Assembly (NCBI GenBank): GCA_015063225.1 | Contig: SUSU01000001.1 | Coordinates: forward strand, 90,446-154,445 | DNA: 64,000 nt | From: Thermoplasmata archaeon | GTDB taxonomy: Archaea; Thermoplasmatota; Thermoplasmata; Methanomassiliicoccales; Methanomethylophilaceae | Direction of reading: 5' to 3' | Shown here: positions 19,865 to 30,272 of the stretch, one piece after another | Layout: every line of letters begins with the position of its first letter | Numbering within the stretch: position 1 is the first letter of the stretch | Made by a program: the position numbers and the translations under genes | The notes under the pieces: generated by a model | Told to the model about the DNA's origin: nothing | Database searches by the model: none | Seen by the model: only the letters and a program-made list of their open reading frames with translations

Positions 19865-22800
19865 ATGACGAAGTTAGAATTGGATTTCGTGGAGAAGGTA
19901 AGCGTCATCGCTTGCGGCTCGAACAACAGCCTGGTGGTGTCCGCTTCCGTCGAATGCGGGTCCGAGGGATTGAGGGACATTTGCATCACCCTCACATCGG
20001 AACCGGCCTTCTTCTCTTGCCTGCCCGTGAGGTTCGAATCTTTCGAGGCGGGCACTGTCAATCAGATTACGGACAAGATAACCGTCCGTCCGGATCCGGA
20101 TTTCATCGCGTCTTTGGAGGAGAGCGTCCCTGCGACCGTCACGATGTCGCTCTAGGACCTCGAGGGGACCGTCATCGAACAGGTCTCCCGCGCCACCGAG
20201 ATCCTGCCGTTCAACTATTGGCCCGGGATGGACATGGTGGAGTCTGTGGCGGCGTTCGTCACCCCCAACGCGGACATCCTCGCGAGCGTCCGCACGGACG
20301 CCTCGGACGTCCTGTCGCGTCTCGGTCTCAGTCCCTCCCTCGGAGGGTATCAGGGGGATGTGAACAGCGTAACGGCCATCGGTGCTGCGGTGTTCACCGC
20401 CCTGCACCGCCGCAACATCACATACGTCAACCCTCCCGCAGGCTTCGAGGTCAGGGGACAGAGGGTCCGCCTCCCCGCCGAGGTTCTCGAGAAGTGCGAG
20501 GGAACATGCATAGACCTCGCGGTGCTCTACTGCGCCGTTCTCGAATCCATCGGCCTCAACACCGTCATATTCATCTCCAAGGGACATGCGTTCGCAGGCT
20601 TCTGGCTCATGGACGACCATGCCCCCGACATCGTCACTCCCGACCCGTCCAAGTTCTCCCGTTCCGTCCGCAACGGCGAGATGCGCGCCGTGGAATGCAC
20701 CCTCCTCACCAACGCCCACAGCGCTAATTTCGACGAGGCCTCCGATGCCGGTCTCGCCCATCTCGACGATCTCGATTCGTTCATCTGCGCCGTGGATATC
20801 GCGGCCGCCCGTTCGAGCATCCGCCCCATGCCCACCCGCACCCTCGTCGACGGGAGATGGGTGGTCGACAAGGAGCAGCTCGACGATGAGTCCATCCCCA
20901 AGTTCACCCCCGGGCAGATCTACGAGGACCCCGCCCTCCGCAACCTCACCAAGGTGGACCGCTGGAAGAGGGAACTCCTCGACATCGGGGTCAGGAACTC
21001 CCTCATCAACATGAAGGCCGGCACCAAGATCCTCCCCCTGATGATATCGGAAATCGCCGCCTTCGAGGACCTCTTCTCCACCGGGAAGGAGTTCTTCATA
21101 CATTCCAAGCCCCAGGACTGGACCGGTTCCCAGGCCTACGAGGCACGCCCCTTCGAATCAGAGTTCTACATCGCTAACTACGCGTCCGCCGCCCCCGCTG
21201 ACATCAAGCGCGGGTGGATCCGCACTCCGCTGACCGACGGTGAGACCGAGCAGTCCCTCCGTTCGATCTACCGCGGTGCGGTCAGGGAGCTGGAGGAATC
21301 GGGATGCAACTCGTCCTTCCTCGCGCTCGGCGTCCTCCGTTGGTACGAGGGGAAGGGCACCGTGCCCCACTTCGCCCCGCTCATCCTCCTGCCCGTGGAG
21401 GTGAAGAAGAGGAACACGGGATACAGCGTCCGCCCGCTCGACGAGGAGCCGGTGTTCAACGTCACTCTGACGGAGCATCTCCGCCAGAGTGACGTTGAAC
21501 ACCGGCTCCTCGTCACTCTGGCGGAGATGCTCCGTCAGGAGCACGAGATACAGATCCCCGGCACCGACCCCCTCCCCGCAGATGATAACGGCGTGAACGT
21601 GGACCAGATTCTGCAGACCGTCCGCCGTGCCGTCTCCGGGATGGAGGGATGGGAGGTGCTCAGCGGCGCCGCCCTCGGGATATTCACGTTCTCCCAATAC
21701 GCCATGTGGAAGGACCTCGACCGCAACATCGCCCGCCTCCGCGAGAGCGAGGTGGTCAGGTGCCTCGTCGACGGCACCGTCATGTCCGGCACTCAGGAGA
21801 TCGATGCATCCGCCGATCCCTACGGGTTATGTCTCACCGTGCCTGCGGACGGTTCGCAGATCAGGGCCGTCTCCGCCGCCAGGGACGGGCAGACCTTCGT
21901 CATGCACGGACCTCCGGGAACCGGTAAGAGCCAGACCATCACAAACATCATCACGGATTCGCTCTTCCGCGGGAAGACGGTGCTCTTCGTTGCGGAGAAG
22001 AGGGCTGCCCTCGAGGTCGTCCAGAAGAGGTTGGAGAAGGTGGGTGTCGGGAACCACTGCCTCGAACTCCACTCCAACAAGACCGAGAAGTCCAAGGTCG
22101 TCGAACAGCTGAAGGCCTCCCTCGAATCCTGCAAGGCCGTCGACTCCTCCAAGCTCGAGGAGCTCATGGCCGACATCGAGAAGGAGAAGGCGGTCCTCGA
22201 CTCCTATGTAGAGGAACTGCACGCCGTCCGTCCGTGGGGACTCAGCGCGTACGATGCGATTTCCCGCTACGAATCATATTCTTCAGAAGGGCTGCCCGAT
22301 GTGAGGATACCCGACAGGTACGTTTCGTCCCTCTCCCCCTCGTCCATCGGCGAGCTCGAGGATAGGACATCCCGTGCGGAACGCGTCTTCGCCTCGGTTT
22401 CGGATATCAGGTCTCCCGAGATGAATCATGTGAAGATGGATAACTCCGTCCTCGGCATCGATGACGACGTCCGTCTCGCCCTCGAGGAGACCCGCGCAGC
22501 CGCCGACAGGACCGAGAGGGCGATGGCGGTCATGAACTCCGTAGGACTCCCCGTGGACTTCACTGACCTCCACAAGGCCTGCGGTTTCGTCTCCAGCGTG
22601 CTGTCCGTTCCCCCGGATTCCGCCAACGACTGCAACATCAACGTCACGATCAGCCTCCTGGAATCTCTGCGCGCCCTGTCGGACAACGTCCGCTCCATGG
22701 CGTCCACTTTCCGCGAATCGGAGTTCGCCCTCCTGAGGGCCGACCTCTCCGACGTCGCCTCACGCGCCGAGACCCTCCTGAGGGACCTCTCCGCACACGG

Positions 22801-25747
22801 AGTGCGCATACCTGCCGCGGAATCCCTCGCCAGGGAGCTCCGCTCAGCCTCCAACGAGCAAGCCTCCGTCGCCGACGAGGCCATGAGGATCCTCGACAAG
22901 TGGAAGGGTTCCGTCTTCAGGGCGGATGCCTCCATAGGGATATCCAACATCTATTCCGACGCCGAGTCCGCCGGTTTCTTCTCCAAGAAGAAGGCCCGTT
23001 CGGCGTTCATGGATGCTGTGTCCGCGCACCTCCGCAACCCGAACGCACAGTTCGAGTCCCTTGCCGACACGGCGAAGCAGATGTCCCGCGTGGCGCCCGT
23101 CGTGGTCAACGCCTACGACTGTTTCTACCGTGCCGATGCCGCCGCCGCGGAACTCGAGACCGCAGGGCCCGAACTGGCGAAGATCCTCGCGGAGACCGCC
23201 AACAAGTTCGCCGAGTTCGGGGTGCCGGTTACCGACCTGCCCGCGGTCCGCGTCAAGATAGAGTCCTCGCGCGGACAGATCGAGGAGCTGCGCGGAGCGT
23301 CCGAATCATTCACCGAATCCCTCGGGAAGACGGTCTCCCTGCTCGCCTACGACGTGCCGGTCACGACGATAGCCGAGTTCCGCACCATGTATGACGGCCT
23401 CGTCCCCTACGAGGGACGCTTCTTCGACTGGGCCGGATGGAACGTCGTCCTCAGTTGGTTCGCCGCCCACGACCTCACCTCGGTCACCGACCTCATCGTC
23501 TCCGGTCCCCGTCCCGGCGTGGCGCCCGCGGCCGCCTCCAGGGGCATGTACCGCACGATGTTCAACCTCTGCCGCCAGCAGTCCGAGACCCTCAGGCTCT
23601 TCAGTTCCGACAGCTTCGAGAACAGCATCGCCCGCTTCCGCAAGCTCGATGAGAAGTACTCCGCATACAACCGCAACCTGCTGAAGTACAGATTGTACCA
23701 GAACACCCCGCGTGACCTCGATTCCTCGGTGAACGGTACGGAGGCGGCAATACTCTTCAAGGCGATCAACAGCTCCCGCATGCGCAAGTCCATCAGGCAG
23801 CTGCTGTCCGAGATACCGAACATCCTGCCTAGGGTGTGCCCCTGCCTCCTCATGTCCCCCCAGTCAGTGGCGCAGTACATCACCCACGACTTCCCCAAGT
23901 TCGACATCGTCATCTTCGACGAGTCCTCACAGATCGTCACCGCGAAGGCGGTCGGCGCTCTCGGGAGAGGGAAGTGCGCCGTCATCGCGGGCGACAACAA
24001 GCAGCTCCCGCCCACATCGTTCTTCCAGAAGAGGATAGAGGCGGACGAGGACGATTCCATCGACGTGGAATCCTTCCTGGATGACTGCCTGAGCATCAGG
24101 ATGCCGGAGACCTATCTCGAATGGCACTACCGCAGCCGCCACGAGTCCCTTATCGGGTTCTCTAACACCATGTTCTACGGGAGCCGCATGCTCACGTTCC
24201 CGTCCCCCAACGACAGCGCGACCCGGGTCTCCCTGGTCCGCGTGAAGGGTACGTACGAGAGGGGAAGGAGGACCAACCCCGTGGAGGCCCGTGCGGTAGC
24301 CGAGGATGTCCGCCGCCGCGTGCTCGATCCCGAACTGAGGAAGATGAGCATAGGCATCGTCGCGTTCTCGATCAGTCAGCAGAGCGCCATCGAGGACGAG
24401 CTCGACGAGATGGAGAAGAACGACAAGGAGTTCTCCGTCGCACTCGCGTCGATGCCCGAGCCCCTGTTCGTGAAGAACCTCGAGACCGTACAGGGGGATG
24501 AGAGGGATGTCATCCTCTTCTCCATCGGTTACGGCCCCGGCAAGGACGGCACCGTGTTCCAGAACTTCGGACCCGTCAACCGTGCGGGAGGAGGGAGGAG
24601 GCTGAACGTCGCCGTCTCCCGTTCGCGCATGGAGATGGTGGTGTTCTCCTCGATGACGCACAACGACGTCAAGGTGACCCCCGCATCCTCCTCGGGGGTG
24701 AGGGCGATGAAGGAGTTTCTCCGTTATGCCGCCAACGGCGGACGCTTCGGAGGCGAATCCGGGGACGACGAACCCCGTCCGGGCGAGACCGCCATCATGT
24801 CCGAACTGGCGGAGGCCCTCACCGGAAGAGGATACACCTGCCGCTTCGATGTGGGTACGTCCGAGTTCCGCGTGGACCTCGCGATAGCGGATCCCGACGA
24901 TCCCGACAGGTACATCCTCGGTATCCTCAGCGACGGCGAATCCTATAGAGCCAGCGTCAACACCCGCGACCGCGAGTACGCCCGTGCGGACGTGCTCAGG
25001 AACCTCGGATGGGCCATCATGCACGTGTGGTCCGTCGATTGGTACTTCAGGCGCGAGAGGGTCATCGACTCGGTCATCGCCGAGATAGAGCGTGCCCGTT
25101 CCGCCCGCGGCGTGCCCGAGGAGGAAGAGGAGGAACCGGAGATCGACGACGAGTCGTTCGGCACCTCGGACCTCCCTCCCGTGGAGAACCCCGAGTACAT
25201 GTCCTGCCGCGAGGACTACGTTCCCTGCAAGGACGCCGTCATCAACAACCTCACCGACCCCTACGGTCGCGCCGCGGTGAAGGCGGTCTGCGAGTTCATC
25301 ATCGCATCCGAATCCCCCATCGCGGAGGAGCACCTCGTCCGCACCTACTGCCGCCTCACGGGGATAAAGAGGCTGCTGGCGGACAAGCGCCGCCGCATCG
25401 TCGACCTCATGAGGATCGAGTTCGCCCCCAGGCTCCGCGGGAGCTTCGTCACCTATTGGTACGGGGGTATAGTCCCCGAGGGATTCCGCATGTACCGCGT
25501 CCCCGTGGTCCCCGAGGAATCGAGGGACATCGACTGCATCCCCATCGAGGAGATCCTGTCATGTATCGACGAGGCCGTGAAGAGGTACGGTTCCATAGAA
25601 CAGGATGCCGCACCGAAGGTCATCGCGGCGATGTTCGGGTTCTCTCGTACCGGCGACCGCATCCGCGAGATTGTCGGCGAGGCGTTCGAACAGGCGCTGA
25701 TGGACGGCATCGTGGTGCTCGAGAACGGAAGATACTCCGCACCCTGA
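19865..25747 (+). CDS. DUF4011-type SF1 helicase with REase/Vsr-like and DUF3320-like C-terminus (Hhe-like defence architecture), in-frame UAG codon (20153-20155); 1960 aa if read through
   Basis: ORFs 19817-20155 and 20228-25747 share one frame. The segment after the TAG but before the next ATG (TEILPFNYWPGMDMVESVAAFVTPN) resembles the conserved DUF4011-helicase N-terminal motif. Walker A HGPPGTGKSQTI; IFDESSQIV; VIAGDNKQLPPTSFF; LNVAVSRSR; C-terminal FRVDLAIADPDDPDRYILGILSDG...DREYARADVLRNLGWAIMHVWSVDW. Confidence 0.85.
21443..21538. repeat. Nested perfect inverted duplication inside helicase CDS
   Basis: 21467-21511 is the exact reverse complement of a 45-nt unit whose nt 1-24 lie at 21443-21466 and nt 19-45 at 21512-21538. 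Confidence 0.95.
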
Positions 25748-25748
25748 A

Positions 25749-27413
25749 TCAGGCCTTGGACTTGGCGACTTCCTTCACCGTCTTGCCGACGTTGTAGAAG
25801 TGGTCGGCGACCCTCTCGAGATCCGACGTAAGTGCGAGGAACTCCGCTCCTACGCTCACGGTGCAGGTCCCGTCGGAGAGCCTCCTGATGTGGGCCTCAG
25901 CCATCTCCTCGGTGAGGGCGTCGATGCTCTGCTCGATGTCGTGGGCCTGTTTCAGGAGCTCCCTGTCGTTGCTCTTGTAGGTCTCCATGACCTTGAGGTA
26001 GAGGCTCTCGATGGTCGCGCGGGCGTGCTCGATCTCCTGCTGCGCCGCCGGGGAGAAACCCTCACCGATGGCCTGCAGCTTCTCCGCGTAGCCCACGATG
26101 TTCTCCGCGTAATCCCCCACCCTCTCGATGTCCGTGATGGTGCGGAAGGCCGTGGAGATGTACGCGTTGTCTTTCGCCCCGAGCTCGGCGTTCGAGAGCT
26201 TCGTGAGGAAGCGGGTGAGCTGTTTGTTGGTGTAGTTGAGCTGCTTCTCGCACTTCTTGAACGCCTCGGCCTCGGAGAAGTCGAGGGTGGTGACGATGGA
26301 ACAGGCGCGGGTGACGTTGGACATCGCTATGTCCGCCATGTTGACGATCTCGTTCTTGACCTCCATGACCGCGATGGCGGGGGTCTTGAGCATGTGGTCG
26401 TCCACATAATAGAGACGGGGCGCGTCCGCTTCCTCCGGAGGCATCTCCCTGTCGGGAATGATGCGCATGACGAGCCTGATGAGGGCGGCCGTGAAGGGTA
26501 TCATGATGATGACGGTGATGATGTTGAACACCGTGTGGAACATGGCGAGGTCGATCTCGTCGCTGGCGAACAGCCTGCCGAAGATGTCTCCGAAGGAGGT
26601 GTCGAACAGCACGCCCATGGCGAATCCGGCGATCACGAAGATCACCACGCCTATCACGTTGAAGAGCAGGTGGATGAGGGCGGTCCTCTTGGCGTTGATC
26701 CCGGAGGTGAATCCGGCCATGATGGCGACGACGCACGAACCGATGTTGGAACCCAAGGTCATGTAGATTCCCTGGTCCAGGGTGATCATGCTCCCGGCCA
26801 GCATGACGATGATGACCGACGTCATGACCGAGGAACTCTGAACGATGGCGGTGAGTGCGGCTCCGAGGAGGACGAGGATGACTATGTTGTCGACGCTGGA
26901 GAGGAAGTCCATGACGGACTGTTCCTGAGCGAAATCCTCCATGGCGGTCTGCATCAGCTCGAGTCCGACGAAGAGCATGCCGAACGCGGCGACGACGATC
27001 CCGATGTTCCTGGTCTTCGCCTTCTTGGCGTAGGCGGCGACGAACGCACCTATGCCCGCGGCGGCGGCGAACCACATGGTGAGCGAGAGGCTCCCTCCCC
27101 ATGCGACAATCTGTGCGGTGATGGTGGTACCGATGTTTGCACCGTAGATGACCGCGGCGGCGAGGGTCAGGGACATGATCCCGGCGTTCACGAAACCTAT
27201 GACGAGGACGGTGGTAGCTCCGGAACTCTGGATGGCGGCGGTGGCGACGGTACCGATCCCCACTCCAACGAGCTTCTTGTCGGAGGCGCGGGCGAAGAGG
27301 TTCCTCAGCTTGTTGCTGCAGATCGCTTCTAGGTTGGAACTGAGCATGGAGCAGGCGATCAGGAATACGCCGATGCCGGCGAGAAGTGTGAGAATCGCTA
27401 CGGTTGCGTCCAT
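25749..27413 (-). CDS. Na/Pi-cotransporter family protein with C-terminal PhoU-like domain
   Basis: GTVATAAIQSSGATTVLVIGFVNAGIMSL...GANIGTTITAQ...VQSSSVMTSVIIVM...GSNIGSCVVA; helical PhoU tail. Confidence 0.93.
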   Translation of the reverse strand: MDATVAILTLLAGIGVFLIACSMLSSNLEAICSNKLRNLFARASDKKLVGVGIGTVATAAIQSSGATTVLVIGFVNAGIMSLTLAAAVIYGANIGTTITAQIVAWGGSLSLTMWFAAAAGIGAFVAAYAKKAKTRNIGIVVAAFGMLFVGLELMQTAMEDFAQEQSVMDFLSSVDNIVILVLLGAALTAIVQSSSVMTSVIIVMLAGSMITLDQGIYMTLGSNIGSCVVAIMAGFTSGINAKRTALIHLLFNVIGVVIFVIAGFAMGVLFDTSFGDIFGRLFASDEIDLAMFHTVFNIITVIIMIPFTAALIRLVMRIIPDREMPPEEADAPRLYYVDDHMLKTPAIAVMEVKNEIVNMADIAMSNVTRACSIVTTLDFSEAEAFKKCEKQLNYTNKQLTRFLTKLSNAELGAKDNAYISTAFRTITDIERVGDYAENIVGYAEKLQAIGEGFSPAAQQEIEHARATIESLYLKVMETYKSNDRELLKQAHDIEQSIDALTEEMAEAHIRRLSDGTCTVSVGAEFLALTSDLERVADHFYNVGKTVKEVAKSKA

Positions 27414-27495
27414 GCTCTCCGATTCCCGTATCTGCCTTTTACAATAAAAGTAACGGTGGCGTTATGGTGCCGACCGGACGGTGCTTTTCAGCATA

Positions 27496-27509
27496 TTAGG
27501 CAATCCTAA
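27496..27509. promoter_or_regulatory. Candidate DtxR-family operator
   Basis: TTAGG-CAAT-CCTAA perfect inverted repeat 35 nt upstream of the DtxR-family gene. Confidence 0.5.
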
Positions 27510-27543
27510 CCTTTTTAATCAGAGTATTGGATACCCCAATTAC

Positions 27544-28206
27544 ATGACGACAAGCAACCGCGAGGACTACATCATCGCAATTCTGAAACTCACGGAGAAC
27601 GGAGGCGTTGCCAAGACCACCGAGCTGGCACAGTTCATGAAGGTCTCCCCCGCATCCGTCAGCGAGATGCTCAAGATCCTCTCCAAGGACGGGCTTGTCG
27701 AATACGCCAAATACCGCGGCGTGAAGCTCACCGAGAAGGGTCTCACCGAGGCCCGCCTCACCAGGAAGCGCCACCACGTCGTCGAGAGGTTCCTCATCGA
27801 CGTCCTCGACATGGACCCCTCCGCGGCACACGAGGAGGCCTCCCGCATCGAGCACTCCATCTCCGACGAGGCCACCATCAACATGTGCAACATGCTCGGC
27901 AATCCCCCGGACTGCGACTGCCAGTGCTGCATCAGCCCCTGCAAGGCGGTCTCCACCACCGGGGTATCCATCACCATGCAGCTCTCCGACATGCGCCCAG
28001 GGGAGAAGGGGAAGATGTCCCACCTCAAGTCCGAGGACACCCTCGCCGTCAAGAAGCTCCTCAACATGGGATTCGTCCCCGGAAGGGAGATCACCCTCGA
28101 TAGCCGCGATTCCGAAGACTCCCCGTCCGTCGTCATCGTCGGCACTCAGACCGTGGTGCTCGAACCCGAGCTCTGCGCGATGGTATACATCGTCGTCGGT
28201 CAGTGA
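27544..28206 (+). CDS. DtxR/MntR-family metal-dependent transcriptional regulator with C-terminal FeoA domain
   Basis: MTTSNREDYIIAILKLTENGGVAKTTELAQFMKVSPASVSEMLKILSKDGLVEY...; C-terminal FeoA-like LNMGFVPGREITL. Confidence 0.93.
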   Translation: MTTSNREDYIIAILKLTENGGVAKTTELAQFMKVSPASVSEMLKILSKDGLVEYAKYRGVKLTEKGLTEARLTRKRHHVVERFLIDVLDMDPSAAHEEASRIEHSISDEATINMCNMLGNPPDCDCQCCISPCKAVSTTGVSITMQLSDMRPGEKGKMSHLKSEDTLAVKKLLNMGFVPGREITLDSRDSEDSPSVVIVGTQTVVLEPELCAMVYIVVGQ

Positions 28207-28253
28207 GCCTTCCGCAAATCAATTTAAGGTGTTGCGGGATACTCGTTTTGAGC

Positions 28254-28937
28254 ATGCCCAAAGTTTCCAAGTCTAGGGACGAGAAGCGGGAGGAATCCCG
28301 CCGCAAGATCCTCGATTCCGCCATGGTCCTGTTCTACGAGAAAGGCTACGATGCCACCACCACGCGCGACATCATCAAGAAGGCGGGGATCCTGAACGGC
28401 AGTCTCTACAACCGCTTCCCCAGCAAGGAGGACATCCTCCTGGCCATAGTCGAGGAGTATCTCAGCGAGACCGCCGTCCCCCTGAGGAACGCCACCTCGG
28501 ACAAGCACCCCGCGATGGCCTTCATAATCCCCGGTGCCCTTCTGCTGTATGTGTCAAGCCATTCCCCCAAAGCGGCGGAGATGATCTACCGCGCAAGCTG
28601 CTCGATGGCCGCCGTGGATATGTACATGGAGTTCTACAGGACCGTGTCGGGCGAGGTCTTCGGCGAGAGGCTGGGGGATTTCTTCGACAGCGAGATCAAC
28701 AGGATGAAGGTCTCCTCCATCATCGGGATGGTCGGCAACATGTGCGGCCGTTATTCCTCTGGATACACCGTCCCGTTCAAGGACGCCCTCGGATACGTCA
28801 TCCACATAGTGTCCGTGATGCTGTCCCTCCCGGTGTTCGATGCCCCCTCCCTGGTCGACGACGTCTCCGTTGCTCTCGATTCCCTGAACATCTCGGTATG
28901 CGGTCACCGCCTCTCCGAGTTCCCGGATTATCACTGA
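28254..28937 (+). CDS. TetR/AcrR family transcriptional regulator
   Basis: REESRRKILDSAMVLFYEKGYDATTTRDIIKKAGILNGSLYNRFPSKEDIL HTH. Confidence 0.92.
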   Translation: MPKVSKSRDEKREESRRKILDSAMVLFYEKGYDATTTRDIIKKAGILNGSLYNRFPSKEDILLAIVEEYLSETAVPLRNATSDKHPAMAFIIPGALLLYVSSHSPKAAEMIYRASCSMAAVDMYMEFYRTVSGEVFGERLGDFFDSEINRMKVSSIIGMVGNMCGRYSSGYTVPFKDALGYVIHIVSVMLSLPVFDAPSLVDDVSVALDSLNISVCGHRLSEFPDYH

Positions 28938-28987
28938 GGGCGTTTCCCTCCCCTTTTGATATATATTCATAAGCGCATTGCCCGTGC

Positions 28988-30250
28988 ATGGCAATAGATT
29001 ACTCGGATGCCCGCAGGGTATCCCAGAAGGTGGATCCCGACGGATACGACGCCACCCGTTACATGCAGCAGGACCAGGACGCCACCTGGCTCTTCGAGGA
29101 CCTCAACGGAGGCAGGGCCGCGGGCAACGTGTACTCCACCAGGGAGAAGATCGCGAAGGCCATGGGCATCAAGAGGGAGGACATCGTCCGCCACGTCATG
29201 GAGTCCATGGAATCCCCCGAGGCCCCCGAGGTCACCGATTCCCCCGCCTTCAAGGAGTGCGAGCTCCCGCTGGACCTCACCAAGCTCCCCATCGTCAAGT
29301 ACTTCCCCGAGGATGCCGGACGTTACATCTCCGCAGGCATCGTCGTCTCGGAGTACAACGGCAGGAGGAACGTGTCCTTCCACCGCATGCTCATCCGCGG
29401 CAAGGACGAGATCGGTATCCGTCTGGTTCCCCGCCACACCTTCACCCTCTTCAACGAGGCTAAGAAGAATGGCGAGGATCTGAAGATCGCCATCTGCATC
29501 GGCGCCCCCGTGGAGGCCATGGTCTCCGCCGCGCTGTCCGTGGATTTCGGACTCGACGAGCTCACCATCGCCTCGTCCATGTACAGGAAAGGGCACGGTG
29601 CCCCCCTCAAGGTCGCCAAATGCGCCAACGGACTCACCGTCCCCGCGGACTGCGAGTACGTCATCGAGGCCCGCATCACCTCCGCCACGGCCCCCGAGGG
29701 TCCCTTCGTGGATATCGCCGGGACCTACGACGAGATCAGGGACCAGCCCGTCGTCAAGGTCGACAGGATATGGTCGAAGAAGGACCCCGTATTCCAGATC
29801 CTCCTCCCCGGAGGATTCGAGCACTTCCTCCTCATGGGAGTCCCCAGGGAACCCGTCATCTTCCGTACCGTACGTCAGGCCGTCCCCAAGGTCAGGAACG
29901 TCCGTCTCACCGAAGGTGGGTGCTGCTGGCTCAATGGTGTCGTGTCCATCTCCAAGAACCGCGAGGGAGACGGTGTGAACGCCATCATGGCCGCATTCAC
30001 CGGACACCCCTCCATGAAGAGCGTCATCATCGTCGACGAGGACATCGACATATTCGACGACCGCGAGGTCGAATGGGCGGTAGCCACCCGCATGCAGGCG
30101 GACAAGATCATCAAGATTCCCGGAGCCGGAGGTTCATCTTTGGATCCCTCCGCGCACGGCACCACCTGGAAGGTCGGTTACGACGCCACCCTGCCCCTCG
30201 GAGCGGACCGCGCACCCTTCACCAAGGCCGTCGTTCCTCCGAAGGACTGA
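28988..30250 (+). CDS. UbiD family decarboxylase (possible anhydromevalonate phosphate decarboxylase)
   Basis: 420 aa UbiD-like; ...MGIKREDIVRHVMESME...YNGRRNVSFHRMLIRGKDEIGIRLVPRHTFTLF...; archaeal-size UbiD. Confidence 0.85.
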   Translation: MAIDYSDARRVSQKVDPDGYDATRYMQQDQDATWLFEDLNGGRAAGNVYSTREKIAKAMGIKREDIVRHVMESMESPEAPEVTDSPAFKECELPLDLTKLPIVKYFPEDAGRYISAGIVVSEYNGRRNVSFHRMLIRGKDEIGIRLVPRHTFTLFNEAKKNGEDLKIAICIGAPVEAMVSAALSVDFGLDELTIASSMYRKGHGAPLKVAKCANGLTVPADCEYVIEARITSATAPEGPFVDIAGTYDEIRDQPVVKVDRIWSKKDPVFQILLPGGFEHFLLMGVPREPVIFRTVRQAVPKVRNVRLTEGGCCWLNGVVSISKNREGDGVNAIMAAFTGHPSMKSVIIVDEDIDIFDDREVEWAVATRMQADKIIKIPGAGGSSLDPSAHGTTWKVGYDATLPLGADRAPFTKAVVPPKD

Positions 30251-30258
30251 AACTCAAC

Positions 30259-30272
30259 GGGCCCAAGGGCCC
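30259..30272 (+). terminator. Hairpin after ubiD homologue
   Basis: GGGCCCAAGGGCCC then TTCTTTTCTT...TTTTTT. Confidence 0.55.

Noticed and set aside
20015-20055. tRNA T-arm-like sequence (ggttcgaatctttcgaggcggg)
   Set aside because: Lies in the helicase coding frame (LPVRFESFEAG) and no cloverleaf or acceptor stem can be formed around it.
14826-25747. The two helicases as simple pseudogenes
   Set aside because: Each has a single TAG and otherwise intact motifs over ~730 and ~1960 codons, with no frameshifts; TAG is also not used as a terminal stop elsewhere in the window. Not formally excluded.
25800-27332. 510-aa plus-strand ORF
   Set aside because: Antisense shadow of the Na/Pi symporter gene; Gly/Asp/Val-rich composition.
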